This document shows, one piece after another, positions 35,630-44,252 of a stretch of 64,000 nucleotides of DNA. This DNA comes from JAHZKN01 sp965250205 (lineage in GTDB: Bacteria; Pseudomonadota; Alphaproteobacteria; Rhizobiales; Hyphomicrobiaceae): NCBI GenBank assembly GCA_965250205.1, contig CBDFNK010000014.1, positions 1 through 64,000 on the forward strand, written 5' to 3'. Below the pieces are notes generated by a model that worked only from the letters and a program-made list of their open reading frames with translations, was not told the DNA's origin and did no database searches. Every line of letters begins with the position of its first letter. The first letter of the stretch is position 1. Position numbers and translations under genes: made by a program.

Positions 35630-36862
35630 ATGCCGGCACTTTTTACGGCACTGAGAGACTACGTTTCAGGCAACTTGGCGTCTCAGGCGCAAACGAAATC
35701 GGCGACGCCAGGGGCACTGCTCACATGGCATGCTCCTGGCCAAGCCGTATGGGCACCGCGTGATTACCAGGCGTTTGCCCGCGAAGGGTTTATGGAGAAC
35801 CCAATTGTCTATCGCTCCGTTAGAATGATTGCAGAAGCGGCAGCGTCCATTCCGCTTACCCTTTATCAAGATGGTCTCGAAGTGGACCGACACCCTCTCT
35901 TGGACGTGTTGGCTAACCCGTGTCCGGATCAAACGGCAACCGATCTTTTGGAAAGCTGGTACGGTTATCTTCTTGTCGCGGGCAACGGATATCTTAAAGC
36001 GGTTGCGGTTGGTGGTGAGGTGCGTGAGCTGCACACGTTGCGCCCTGATCGCATGAAGGTGATCCAAGGGGCCGATGGCTGGCCCGATGGTTTTGAATAT
36101 CAAGTTGATGGCAGTCGAACCATTTTTCGTACAGACACGGTCACCAATGTGCGTCCCATTTTGCACGTACGTTTGTTTCACCCGGCCAATGACCACTATG
36201 GCATGAGCCCGATTGAAGCAGCTGCCAAAGCTATCGATCTGCACAATACGGCATCTGACTGGAACAAGGCGTTGCTTGACAATTCAGCACGGCCCTCAGG
36301 TGCCCTTATCTACAAGGGTAATGACGGGCGGATGACGGATGAGCAGTTCAATCGCCTCAAATCCGAGTTGGAAACAGGGTTTCAAGGTGCACAACACGCA
36401 GGGCGACCGTTGTTGCTCGAGGGCGGCTTGGATTGGAAAGCGCTCAGCCTGACGCCTAAAGATCTCGACTTTATTGAAGCCAAACATACCAGCGCTCGCG
36501 AAATTGCGTTGGCGCTTGGCGTGCCGCCGATGTTGCTTGGCATTCCTGGTGACAACACCTATTCGAACTATCAAGAGGCAACACGCTCCTTCTGGCGCCA
36601 AACGGTTTTACCTCTGACGTGGCGCACAGCGAAAGCGTTGTCGTCGTGGTTGGGTCCAGCCTATGGTGGCGGGTTAGCTCTCAAGCCGGATTTGGACCGA
36701 GTTGAGGCGCTGTCGGCAGAGCGTGAAAGCCTCTGGTCACGATTAGAATCTGCAAGCTTCTTAACGCCTAACGAAAAACGCGCAGCCGTTGGCTATGCCC
36801 CGCTTGCCGGCGATCAAGATCCTGAAGAAATTGCCGATAAACCTCTTCAAAGCTCCTTTTAA
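35630..36862 (+). CDS. GTA gp3, HK97-family portal protein
   Basis: 410 residues. Portal family features are visible: ENPIVYRSVRMIAEAAASIP near residue 65, LLVAGNGYLKAV, the HYGMSPIEAA block, and LGVPPMLLGIPGDNTYSNY. It forms the dodecameric ring at the unique vertex through which DNA enters. It begins 33 bases after gp2 and is followed by the prohead protease. Confidence 0.94.
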   Translation: MPALFTALRDYVSGNLASQAQTKSATPGALLTWHAPGQAVWAPRDYQAFAREGFMENPIVYRSVRMIAEAAASIPLTLYQDGLEVDRHPLLDVLANPCPDQTATDLLESWYGYLLVAGNGYLKAVAVGGEVRELHTLRPDRMKVIQGADGWPDGFEYQVDGSRTIFRTDTVTNVRPILHVRLFHPANDHYGMSPIEAAAKAIDLHNTASDWNKALLDNSARPSGALIYKGNDGRMTDEQFNRLKSELETGFQGAQHAGRPLLLEGGLDWKALSLTPKDLDFIEAKHTSAREIALALGVPPMLLGIPGDNTYSNYQEATRSFWRQTVLPLTWRTAKALSSWLGPAYGGGLALKPDLDRVEALSAERESLWSRLESASFLTPNEKRAAVGYAPLAGDQDPEEIADKPLQSSF

Positions 36863-36876
36863 GGAACGCGTTGCCT

Positions 36877-37590
36877 ATGTCATCTGAACCCGTTCATTCC
36901 TTTGCAAGTAAATCTGACCTTGAGGTGAAATTTACAGCGCTTGATCTCGCACCGACGATTGTCGAAGACGGCACATTTGAGGGCTATGCGTCGTTGTTTA
37001 ATCGTCGAGATAGCGGCAATGATGTTGTATTGGCGGGTGCGTTTCGTGAAAGCCTTCAGGCGCGCGGCGCGCAGGGCATCAAAATGCTGTTTCAACATGA
37101 TGCCAACCAACCGATCGGAGTTTGGCGTTCGATTAAGGAAGACGCGCGCGGTCTTTTTGTCCGTGGCCAGTTGATGTTAGATGTCGCGCGTGCCCGGGAG
37201 GTTCTGTCTTTAATGCGCACTGGTGCGCTTGATGGTTTGTCGATTGGGTTTCGGACCGTTAAAGGGCACCGAGACCGGGCAACAGGCGTACGCCAGTTGG
37301 AAAAAATTGATCTTTGGGAAATTTCGGTTGTGACGTTTCCGATGCATCCTGAAGCGCGCATTGCATCGGTGAAAAGCCAACCCTTTGTTGGTGCGCCACC
37401 GACAGAACGAAGTTTTGAACGTTGGCTCACGCGGGATGCTGGGTTGACGCGCAGTGAGGCGAGGGCGATTTCGCGCTCTGGCCTTAAAGGCCTCCAAGCT
37501 CTGCGGGACGCGAGAGGTGGCACATCGGACGAGGCTCGGTTGGTAGAACGGCTCAAAGCCGCAACTGAGCTAGTTAAGCGAAGCCTCTAA
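36877..37590 (+). CDS. GTA gp4, HK97-family prohead protease
   Basis: 237 residues of the U35/HK97 maturation protease family. It contains FEGYASLFNRRDSGNDVV, the active-site region MLFQHDANQPIGVW with the catalytic His, and GLSIGFRTVKGHRD with the Ser in the G-L-S-I-G-F motif. The C-terminal part (LTRDAGLTRSEARAISRSG) is the usual helical extension. ATG 36877 is used, 10 bases behind AAGGAA; TTG 36871 is too close to it. It cuts the capsid protein during head maturation. Confidence 0.93.
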   Translation: MSSEPVHSFASKSDLEVKFTALDLAPTIVEDGTFEGYASLFNRRDSGNDVVLAGAFRESLQARGAQGIKMLFQHDANQPIGVWRSIKEDARGLFVRGQLMLDVARAREVLSLMRTGALDGLSIGFRTVKGHRDRATGVRQLEKIDLWEISVVTFPMHPEARIASVKSQPFVGAPPTERSFERWLTRDAGLTRSEARAISRSGLKGLQALRDARGGTSDEARLVERLKAATELVKRSL

Positions 37591-37610
37591 ATCTGAAGGA
37601 CATTGACAAT

Positions 37611-38849
37611 ATGCCAAACGAGCAACTTGAAACTAAAGCTTCGGCGGGCGCTACAGCAGCGGCGATTGAAGACTTTATGTGCACCTTTGAAGCCTATAAA
37701 GACACCAACGACCAGCGACTTGAAGAGCTGGCCAAAAAAACATCAGCCGACCCGCTGACGGTTGAAAAATTGGACACTCTAGATCGTGCGCTTGATGAAA
37801 CACGTCAGCGCATGGATCAAATGGTGTTGAAGTCGGCACGCCCTGGTCTTGGTGGGTCGCTTGCGCTCACAAACGCTGGACTGCAGCATAAATCGGCATT
37901 TGAAACCTATGTGCGTCAGGGCGAAAACCAGGGCTTGCGCACGTTGGAAGAAAAAGCGTTGTCGGTCGGTTCAGATCCCGACGGCGGCTATCTGGTGCCG
38001 GATGAAACGGAACGGGCTATCAACGGTGCCGTGCGTGATGTTTCGCCTATTCGTGCCATTGCAGGTGTGCGTCAGGTTTCTGGTGCGGTTTACAAAAAAC
38101 CGTTTGCAATATCTGGTGCGGATACTGGCTGGGTTGGTGAAACGGCGGCACGTCCAGAAACCAATACCCCAACGTTGGCCGAGCTCGCGTTCCCGACGAT
38201 GGAACTCTACGCCATGCCAGCTGCAACATCTACATTGCTTGATGACAGTGCCGTCAATATTGACGAATGGTTGGCTGAAGATGTGCGCGCAACCTTTGCT
38301 GAACAAGAAGGTAAAGCGTTTGTGTCGGGCGATGGTGTCAACAAGCCGAAGGGCTTTTTGGATTACGCCACTGTCGACAACGCGAGTTGGACATGGGGTA
38401 ACATGGGTACCATTTCGACAGGTGTTTCTGGCGCTTTTCCAGCAACCGACCCATGCGACACGCTGATTGATCTGATCTATTCTGTCAAAGCAGGCTATCG
38501 CGCCAATGCTCACTTTGTGATGAACCGATCAACCCAATCGGAAATTCGCAAAATGAAGGATGGTGATGGCAATTACGTTTGGACGCCGTCTGGCACACCA
38601 GGTGAAGCGCCAACGTTGCTTGGTTATCCGGTAGCTGAAAGCGAAGACATGCCAGATATTGCGGCCGATAGCTTGTCGCTGTCTTTTGGTGACTTTCGGC
38701 GCGGTTATCTGATTGTCGATCGCGTTGGCATTCGTGTCCTGCGCGACCCCTACAGCTCCAAGCCATACGTCCTGTTCTACACCACCAAACGTGTTGGTGG
38801 TGGCGTCCAGGACTTCGATGCCATCAAGCTGTTGAAGTTCGCCGTCTAA
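37611..38849 (+). CDS. GTA gp5, HK97-fold major capsid protein
   Basis: 412 residues. The N-terminal ~110 residues are helical and charged, matching the delta domain removed by the protease. The HK97 core follows, with DPDGGYLVPDE, VSPIRAIAGVRQVSG, GWVGETAARPETN and later YLIVDRVGIRVLRDPY. It starts 20 bases after the protease gene. A row of hairpins, the last a strong terminator, follows directly. It forms the small GTA head. Confidence 0.95.
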   Translation: MPNEQLETKASAGATAAAIEDFMCTFEAYKDTNDQRLEELAKKTSADPLTVEKLDTLDRALDETRQRMDQMVLKSARPGLGGSLALTNAGLQHKSAFETYVRQGENQGLRTLEEKALSVGSDPDGGYLVPDETERAINGAVRDVSPIRAIAGVRQVSGAVYKKPFAISGADTGWVGETAARPETNTPTLAELAFPTMELYAMPAATSTLLDDSAVNIDEWLAEDVRATFAEQEGKAFVSGDGVNKPKGFLDYATVDNASWTWGNMGTISTGVSGAFPATDPCDTLIDLIYSVKAGYRANAHFVMNRSTQSEIRKMKDGDGNYVWTPSGTPGEAPTLLGYPVAESEDMPDIAADSLSLSFGDFRRGYLIVDRVGIRVLRDPYSSKPYVLFYTTKRVGGGVQDFDAIKLLKFAV

Positions 38850-38895
38850 CAAACACGCGTTTTAAACACAACAAAACACGCGCTTCGGCGCGCTC

Positions 38896-38975
38896 CCGCA
38901 ACCGGCTTACCTCCTCCCGGTTGGTTGCGGCGTTGCAGGGCTGTGAGTCATCCCCGCTCGCAGCCCTGCCTTTTT
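38896..38975 (+). terminator. Hairpins and terminator-like stem after the capsid gene
   Basis: CCGCAACC (38896-38903) pairs with GGTTGCGG (38923-38930). A second, stronger stem GCAGGGCTG/CAGCCCTGC, extended by GAG/CTC, spans 38935-38969 and is followed by TTTTT. It has all marks of a rho-independent terminator but lies inside the operon, 33 bases before gp6. Confidence 0.8.
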
Positions 38976-39007
38976 AACTTCAAAAATCTTGCGGAAAGAA
39001 GTTCTCC

Positions 39008-39586
39008 ATGGCCCTGGTGTTGACCAGCCCACCAGCACTCGAACCCGTTTCGATTGCCGAGGCGAAGGATCATTTGCGTGTCGATCATAGTGACGAAGAC
39101 GCTTATATCTCGAGCCTCATTCTGACATCGCGTTTGCATATTGAATCCGCGTTGAGTTTGGCATTGATCAATCAAAGTTGGACCTGGACGTTTGATGCCT
39201 GGCCACAACGCTCTCAAAGCGTGACGCTGCCTTTAAGGCCTGTATCTACCATCATCAGTATTGCGACCTTGGCGTCTGATGGAACACCAACGGTGATGCC
39301 CGTTGCAGACTATGAACTTGATGGAGATCACGTGCCGCCGCGATTGCTGCGCACCGTTAATCAGTGGCCCAAGCCTGGCAAATCACGGGCTGGCATTGAA
39401 GTGTCATTTGTCACAGGATTTGGACCCGCCGCCGAAGACGTGCCGCAAACGGTGTGCCATGCCCTGCTTTTATTGGTTGCGCATTGGTATGAGCACCGTG
39501 ATCCAATTGAGATTGGTTCGGACAAAACCGCTGTTCCAGAGGCTGTGTCAACGTTGTTGATGCCGTACCGGGTGGCGCGGCTATGA
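39008..39586 (+). CDS. GTA gp6, head-tail connector
   Basis: 192 residues of the phage gp6-like/head-tail adaptor family. It starts ALVLTSPPALEPVSIAEAKDHLRVDHSDED, the family's defining N-terminal helix-loop pattern (EAKDHLRVD). It then shows FDAWPQRSQSVTLPLRP and a C-terminal helix HALLLLVAHWYEHRD. It would form the ring below the portal. The stop overlaps the next gene's start (ATGA), so translation is coupled. Confidence 0.9.
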   Translation: MALVLTSPPALEPVSIAEAKDHLRVDHSDEDAYISSLILTSRLHIESALSLALINQSWTWTFDAWPQRSQSVTLPLRPVSTIISIATLASDGTPTVMPVADYELDGDHVPPRLLRTVNQWPKPGKSRAGIEVSFVTGFGPAAEDVPQTVCHALLLLVAHWYEHRDPIEIGSDKTAVPEAVSTLLMPYRVARL

Positions 39587-39912
39587 GAGACGTTCGCATT
39601 GCAGATCTCAAGCACCGGGTGCGCTTGGAAGAGTCCGTACGTGTCGGCGATGGCGGCGGCGGTGGCAGCGTGTCGTGGGTTCTCATAGCGGAATTTTGGG
39701 CTTCCGTAGTTCCCCAATCCGGGCGTGAACAACTGGAGTCCGATGCGCTTAGCGCCGAGACGATGCACTCAATCTATTGCAGGTACCGCGCGGATATTGG
39801 CCCGTCGCATCGTCTCGTCATGGGAACACGCGTTTTCGAGATTCGATCTGTAGTGAACGTGGACGACCATAAACGGTTCTTGAAACTGAGATGTGAAGAG
39901 GTGGTCGCGTGA
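39583..39912 (+). CDS. GTA gp7, head closure (stopper) protein
   Basis: 109 residues of the phage head-tail joining family. It begins with IADLKHRVRLEESVRV and contains AEFWASVVPQSGREQLESDAL and HRLVMGTRVFEIRSVVNVDD, the typical beta-rich adaptor pattern. It overlaps gp6 by four bases and the small gene downstream by four bases (GTGA). Confidence 0.88.
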   Translation: MRDVRIADLKHRVRLEESVRVGDGGGGGSVSWVLIAEFWASVVPQSGREQLESDALSAETMHSIYCRYRADIGPSHRLVMGTRVFEIRSVVNVDDHKRFLKLRCEEVVA

Positions 39913-40133
39913 ACGTTGGATTGAAAATCCTAGGCGCTGGTCGCGCTTTTGGCGAGCATGCTCGACGCTTGGAGCGATTGGTGGCGCGCTTTGCGGTGAA
40001 ACGAAAGCGAGGGGGCAAGCCCCCGTCCCCCGTGTCGTCAACAGCCACTGTAGATGGTGCACGAGACCGATTGCCGCTCGGTGGGGTCGGCCAAGACACG
40101 ACCCCAGCACAGGCGTTGTTTAAAGACCTTTGA
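39909..40133 (+). CDS. Small GTA-cluster protein of unknown function
   Basis: 74 residues, basic, with no recognised domain. It is supported by context: its GTG start overlaps the gp7 stop by four bases, and the gene ends 8 bases before gp8, so it fills the gap exactly. The N-terminus (NVGLKILGAGRAFGEHARRL) could form a helix. GC-rich inverted repeat GGGGGC-AA-GCCCCC lies inside. It has no counterpart in the textbook Rhodobacter GTA order between gp7 and gp8. Confidence 0.55.
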   Translation: MNVGLKILGAGRAFGEHARRLERLVARFAVKRKRGGKPPSPVSSTATVDGARDRLPLGGVGQDTTPAQALFKDL

Positions 40134-40141
40134 GGTGAGCG

Positions 40142-40552
40142 ATGGCAAACGCGAATTGGGAATTACAGAAATCGCTCTACGGCGTATTGGTGGGTGATAG
40201 CACCCTGACAATGCTTCTTAGTGGGCCAAAAATTTACGATGACGTGCCCCAAGGCACATCGTTTCCCTATGTGACGATTGGCGAAAGCACGGTGCGTGAT
40301 TGGAGTACAGGCAGCGATGATGGCTTGGAACATATTCTGACGTTGCATGTTTGGTCGCGCTCTAGAGGGCGCAAGCAAGTTCATGAAATTATGGATGCGA
40401 TGGCGGACAAGCTGCACGATGCAGATTTACCTGTTGCAGGTCACAGGCTTGTTAATTTTCGCCATGAACTCAGCGAGGCGCGTCGTGAAAATGACGGTGA
40501 AACCTATCATGGCATTGTCCGCTATCGCGCGGTCACAGAACCGGTCATTTAA
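40142..40552 (+). CDS. GTA gp8, DUF3168 tail terminator protein
   Basis: 136 residues of the DUF3168 family. It starts NANWELQKSLYGVLVGDSTL and shows the family segments IYDDVPQGTSFPYVTIGE and HILTLHVWSRSRGRKQVHEI. DUF3168 proteins form the ring at the head-proximal end of the tail. It has AGGTGAGCG just before the ATG. Confidence 0.92.
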   Translation: MANANWELQKSLYGVLVGDSTLTMLLSGPKIYDDVPQGTSFPYVTIGESTVRDWSTGSDDGLEHILTLHVWSRSRGRKQVHEIMDAMADKLHDADLPVAGHRLVNFRHELSEARRENDGETYHGIVRYRAVTEPVI

Positions 40553-40608
40553 TACGGCCGCACTTGTTCAAATTTCTTTTTAACACCCAAACCCAAGAGG
40601 CATGAGAC

Positions 40609-41022
40609 ATGGCGGCTCAAAAGGGCAAAGACCTACTGCTAAAGGTCGACAGCAATGGTGCTGGTTCGTTTGCAACAGTTGCTGGACTTAGATCACGAGC
40701 GTTGGCGTTCAATGCTGAGACGGTTGACGTAACGCATCAAGAGTCGGCGGGACAATGGCGTGAGCTTCTGGCAGGCGCAGGCGTTAAATCGGCGCGTGTG
40801 ACCGGGTCCGGAATTTTCAAAGATGATGCGTCAGATGAATTGGTCAGGTCTTACTTTTTCAACGGTACAATCCGCGATTGGCAGATCATCATTCCCGACT
40901 TCGGCATTGTGGAAGGTGCTTGTCAAATCAGCTCTTTCGAGCTGACGGGACGGCACGATAGCGAAGTTACCTTTGAAATTGCGCTTGAGAGCGCTGGCGA
41001 GTTGGTCTTCACCGCAGCTTAA
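40609..41022 (+). CDS. GTA gp9, major tail tube protein
   Basis: 137 residues of the TP901-1/GTA major tail family. It opens AAQKGKDLLLKVDSNGAGSF and contains VAGLRSRALAFNAETVDVTHQ and the closing FELTGRHDSEVTFEIALESAG. Its many copies stack to form the tail tube. AAGAGGC lies before the ATG. gp10 follows after 20 bases. Confidence 0.94.
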   Translation: MAAQKGKDLLLKVDSNGAGSFATVAGLRSRALAFNAETVDVTHQESAGQWRELLAGAGVKSARVTGSGIFKDDASDELVRSYFFNGTIRDWQIIIPDFGIVEGACQISSFELTGRHDSEVTFEIALESAGELVFTAA

Positions 41023-41042
41023 CCGATTATGGGAATTCAGGA

Positions 41043-41450
41043 ATGGTCAACGCACACCGCGGGGAAATTGAAGCCCATCTAGATGGCAAACCCTATGCCC
41101 TTTGTTTGACGTTAGGCGCGCTTGCCGAGCTTGAGCACGCTTTTGGCGATGATGACATGATTGCGCTTGCGGGGCGCTTCGAAACGGGGCGCATATCGGC
41201 CACGGATTGCGTGCGTATTGTCGGAGCGGGTCTGCGCGGCGGAGGTCACGACATTTCAAATGATGTTGTGGCGACTATGAAGTCTGACCTTGGAGCTGCT
41301 GGATTTATTGAGATCGTTGCGCGGCTACTGGCTGTAACATTTGGTTCAGCTCAAAACCAACCGCAAGCTGTTTCACCCGCTGTCCGACCACAAGATGACC
41401 ATAACCAGGGGGGCAGGGAGGTGCCCCCTTTCCCTGGCAAGACGTTTTGA
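41043..41450 (+). CDS. GTA gp10, tail assembly protein (GTA-gp10 family)
   Basis: 135 residues of the family named for the GTA itself. Typical is NAHRGEIEAHLDGKPYALCL followed by LTLGALAELEHAFG and the ISATDCVRIVGAGLRGGG segment. It likely acts as a tail assembly chaperone with the small gene that follows. The tail end is Pro/Gln-rich and polar. Confidence 0.92.
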   Translation: MVNAHRGEIEAHLDGKPYALCLTLGALAELEHAFGDDDMIALAGRFETGRISATDCVRIVGAGLRGGGHDISNDVVATMKSDLGAAGFIEIVARLLAVTFGSAQNQPQAVSPAVRPQDDHNQGGREVPPFPGKTF

Positions 41451-41467
41451 GTGTGGGGCTCGGCGTC

Positions 41468-41626
41468 ATGAAACTTCCGCCCAATGTGTTTTGGGCCATG
41501 ACGTTGCAAGAATTTCAATCTGCCGTGCGTGGACATTCAGGTGATGTTGGTCTTGGCCTTGCAATAAACCGAAATGAGCTTGACGCGTTGATGCAACATT
41601 TCCCCGATGGAGTTGATAAGACATGA
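41468..41626 (+). CDS. GTA gp10.1, small tail assembly chaperone (DUF2376)
   Basis: 52-residue protein, too short for routine gene calling, reading KLPPNVFWAMTLQEFQSAVR and ending in a helix (NRNELDALMQHFPDG). The FWAMT motif matches DUF2376 phage tail chaperones, which stand at exactly this place in GTA clusters. Its stop overlaps the tape-measure start (ATGA), and it begins 17 bases after gp10. A GTG at 41453 is in frame and would add VGLGV, also common in relatives, so the true start may be there. Confidence 0.82.
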   Translation: MKLPPNVFWAMTLQEFQSAVRGHSGDVGLGLAINRNELDALMQHFPDGVDKT

Positions 41627-42231
41627 ATGACGGATCGACAGGATCTACCACGACAATTGAGCGATGGAACGTCGAGATTACAGGTAACACCTCGTCGTTG
41701 AAACGCGCACTGGGTGATGTCAAGGGTCTTGGGCAGCAGTTTTCGAATTCCCTTGGGACCGCGTTTCGTGATGTTGCCTTTCGCGGTAAAGAGCTGGGCG
41801 CCACGCTTAAAGGATTGACGCTAAATTTATCCGAATTAGTGCTGAAGTCGGCGTTCAAACCGCTGGAACAGGGTCTTGGAAACGCAATTTCAAATCTCTT
41901 TTCTGGTGGTTTCGGCTTTGCGAAGGGAGCTGCCTTTGGCGGGCAGGGGACACCAGTTCCGTTTGCCAATGGCGGTGTTATTCGCTCACCCATTTCGTTT
42001 CCACTTGGCGATGGACGTACCGGCATTGCAGGCGAACGAGGTGCAGAAGCCATTATGCCATTGGCACGCGGTTCTGATGGAAGTTTGGGTGTCAAAGCGA
42101 TGCAGGGCGGCGGCGGCGTCACCGTCAATTTCAATGTTGTTGCCAATGATGCTGCGAGTTTTGCCAAATCTGAATCGCAGATCGCTGCAATGCTGGCGCG
42201 TGCTGTCAGCTATGGCCAGCGCAACCTCTAA
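41623..42231 (+). CDS. GTA gp11, short tape measure protein
   Basis: 202 residues. It has an N-terminal helical part (SLKRALGDVKGLGQQFSNSLG) then a hydrophobic, Gly/Ala/Phe-rich segment NAISNLFSGGFGFAKGAAFG and the lambda-type tape-measure tail GERGAEAIMPLARGSDGSLGV. Its short length is normal for GTAs, which have small tails compared with phages of this type. Overlaps gp10.1 by four bases. Confidence 0.88.
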   Translation: MNDGSTGSTTTIERWNVEITGNTSSLKRALGDVKGLGQQFSNSLGTAFRDVAFRGKELGATLKGLTLNLSELVLKSAFKPLEQGLGNAISNLFSGGFGFAKGAAFGGQGTPVPFANGGVIRSPISFPLGDGRTGIAGERGAEAIMPLARGSDGSLGVKAMQGGGGVTVNFNVVANDAASFAKSESQIAAMLARAVSYGQRNL

Positions 42232-42270
42232 ATTGACGCACCGTAGGCAACCTCAATTGGGCGATCCAAG

Positions 42271-42909
42271 ATGAATTTTCACGATGTTCGGTTTCCCACC
42301 GACATATCTCGCGGCGCGCAAGGGGGACCAGAACGGCGCACTGACGTTGTGGTGTTGGGCTCTGGGCACGAGGAACGCAATAGCCGCTGGGCCGATTCTC
42401 AAAGAAGCTACAACGCAGGCTATGGCATCAAATCTATAGATCAGCTCTACGCAGTTTTGAACTTTTTCGAAGAGCGGCGCGGGCGCCTTTATGGTTTTCG
42501 TTGGCGTGATCATGCGGATTGGAAGTCAGGGCAACCAAGTGCACCGCCAACTGCCAATGATCAATTCGTGGGTATGGGTGATGCAAGCACAACAACGTTC
42601 CAGCTCAGCAAAGTCTATGGTGGTAGCTTTGCACCATGGACGCGCAGAGTGACCAAACCCGTAGCGGGAAGCGTTCAGGTATCTGTTTCAGGCATTGAAC
42701 AGACCGAAGGCACCGCATTCACGATAGATACAACAACAGGCATTGTTACATTTTTGCCCGGTCACATTCCGGCCAATGGCGCTGAGGTGCGCGCCGGTTT
42801 TGAATTCGATGTGCCGGTACGCTTTGACACTGATAAATTAGAAACGAATTTGTCCGGCTTTAAGCACGGCGCCATTCCTCAAATTCCAATTATTGAGGTG
42901 CGCGTATGA
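42271..42909 (+). CDS. GTA gp12, distal tail protein (DUF2460)
   Basis: 212 residues of the DUF2460/TIGR02217 family. It opens NFHDVRFPTDISRGAQGGPER and has GYGIKSIDQLYAVLNFFEER, GRLYGFRWRDHADWKSG and TFLPGHIPANGAEV. It forms the disc joining tail tube and baseplate. The stop overlaps the start of gp13. Confidence 0.93.
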   Translation: MNFHDVRFPTDISRGAQGGPERRTDVVVLGSGHEERNSRWADSQRSYNAGYGIKSIDQLYAVLNFFEERRGRLYGFRWRDHADWKSGQPSAPPTANDQFVGMGDASTTTFQLSKVYGGSFAPWTRRVTKPVAGSVQVSVSGIEQTEGTAFTIDTTTGIVTFLPGHIPANGAEVRAGFEFDVPVRFDTDKLETNLSGFKHGAIPQIPIIEVRV

Positions 42910-43778
42910 GGGATTTGCCACCGGGACTAGATGCGCATCTTGCAACAGGGGCGACAACGTTGTGTTGGTGCTGGCGTCTGGAGCGACGTGATGGTCAAAT
43001 TCTTGGGTTTACCGACCATGATCGCGATCTTACGTTTGATGGCGTGAGCTATGAAGCTGCTGCTGGCATGACGGCAAGCGAGTTGACAGAGTCCTTGGGT
43101 CTTGGCGTTAACAACCTTGAAGTTACAAGCGCTGTATCTTCCAATCGTTTGGATGAAAAAGATCTGGCAGGTGGCGTTTATGATGACGCCCGTGTTGATA
43201 TCTATCGTGTCAATTGGCAGGACGTGGCGCAACGCATTCTGATGCGTTCTGGTAGTCTCGGCGAAGTCAAAAGGTCGGGATCTGCGTTTTCTGGGGAAGT
43301 GCGTGGCATTGCGCATTACCTGCAGCAACCCAAAGGGCGTCTCTTTCAACATAACTGCGATGCTGACGTTGGTGATAGTCGCTGTACCGTAAATTTGAGC
43401 GCCGCGGAATTTCTGGGAAATGGTGTCGTTGATGTCGTGCAGTCAAAAAAGCGCTTTTCGGCGACCGGCTTGTCAGCATTTGAACCGAGTTGGTTTGCAC
43501 GTGGTCTGGTCTCATTCACCTCGGGCGCGGCCGCAGGTCAAAAGATGGAGGTAAAACGCCATTCTATTGTCGGTGGAACGGTTTGGATTGAGTTGTGGCA
43601 GGACGTTGCAGGGCCCTTGGCCGTCGGGCAAACCTTCTCGGTAACAGCAGGTTGCGATAAGGCCCCTCAGACCTGCCGCGATAAGTTCACGAATATGATC
43701 AACTTTCAAGGATTCCCGCATATGCCGGGTCCTGATTTTGTCCTGCAGATTGCCGGGCGACAGCAGTCGTCTAGCTAA
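42906..43778 (+). CDS. GTA gp13, baseplate hub protein (DUF2163)
   Basis: 290 residues of the DUF2163/TIGR02218 family. Core features are TLCWCWRLERRDGQILGFTDH near the N-terminus and HNCDADVGDSRCTVNL near residue 155, then GCDKAPQTCRDKF with paired Cys near the C-terminus. The Cys-rich patterns suggest iron-sulfur or metal binding, as known for the GTA hub. Followed by the peptidase gene after 12 bases. Confidence 0.93.
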   Translation: MRDLPPGLDAHLATGATTLCWCWRLERRDGQILGFTDHDRDLTFDGVSYEAAAGMTASELTESLGLGVNNLEVTSAVSSNRLDEKDLAGGVYDDARVDIYRVNWQDVAQRILMRSGSLGEVKRSGSAFSGEVRGIAHYLQQPKGRLFQHNCDADVGDSRCTVNLSAAEFLGNGVVDVVQSKKRFSATGLSAFEPSWFARGLVSFTSGAAAGQKMEVKRHSIVGGTVWIELWQDVAGPLAVGQTFSVTAGCDKAPQTCRDKFTNMINFQGFPHMPGPDFVLQIAGRQQSSS

Positions 43779-43790
43779 CAAGGGTACCCC

Positions 43791-44252
43791 ATGCAAGTTC
43801 GCAAAATAGGTGTGGCGCGACATTCTCCAGAAGACGTCGTGACAATTGCCCGTGCGTGGATCGGTACGCCCTATCATCACCAGGCAAATACGCAGGGCAT
43901 TGGCACAGATTGTCTAGGCCTCGTGCGCGGTGTCTATCAAACCCTTTACGGATTTGAAGCCGAAGTGCCACCGGCCTACACCCGCGATTGGGCTGAGGCT
44001 GGCAGGCAAGAAACCATGATAGCAGGGGCGAAGCGTCGTCTGATCGAAAAACAGATTACAGATCTTGCAATTGGTGATGTGATTTTGTTTCGCATCAAAT
44101 CTCATAGCGTTGCAAAACACGCAGGGATTGCGACGACTCCGATGTCGATGGTGCATGCGATGGAGGGCGTACCCGTCAGCGAAGTGCATCTCACACGCTG
44201 GTGGCGGCGACGTATTGCAGCTGTCTTTTCATTTCCTGGAACAGAAATCTAA
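43791..44252 (+). CDS. GTA gp14, NlpC/P60 tail peptidase
   Basis: 153-residue cell-wall peptidase. The catalytic Cys is Cys41 in GTDCLGLVRG and the His is His110 in KHAGIA, with the family's DVILFR strand between. It helps the tail pass the peptidoglycan of the recipient. Its stop overlaps the ATG of gp15 (TAATG). Confidence 0.92.
   Translation: MQVRKIGVARHSPEDVVTIARAWIGTPYHHQANTQGIGTDCLGLVRGVYQTLYGFEAEVPPAYTRDWAEAGRQETMIAGAKRRLIEKQITDLAIGDVILFRIKSHSVAKHAGIATTPMSMVHAMEGVPVSEVHLTRWWRRRIAAVFSFPGTEI

Noticed and set aside
40013..40026. GGGGGCAAGCCCCC as a terminator
   Set aside because: Two-base loop and no T-run; lies inside the small GTA gene.
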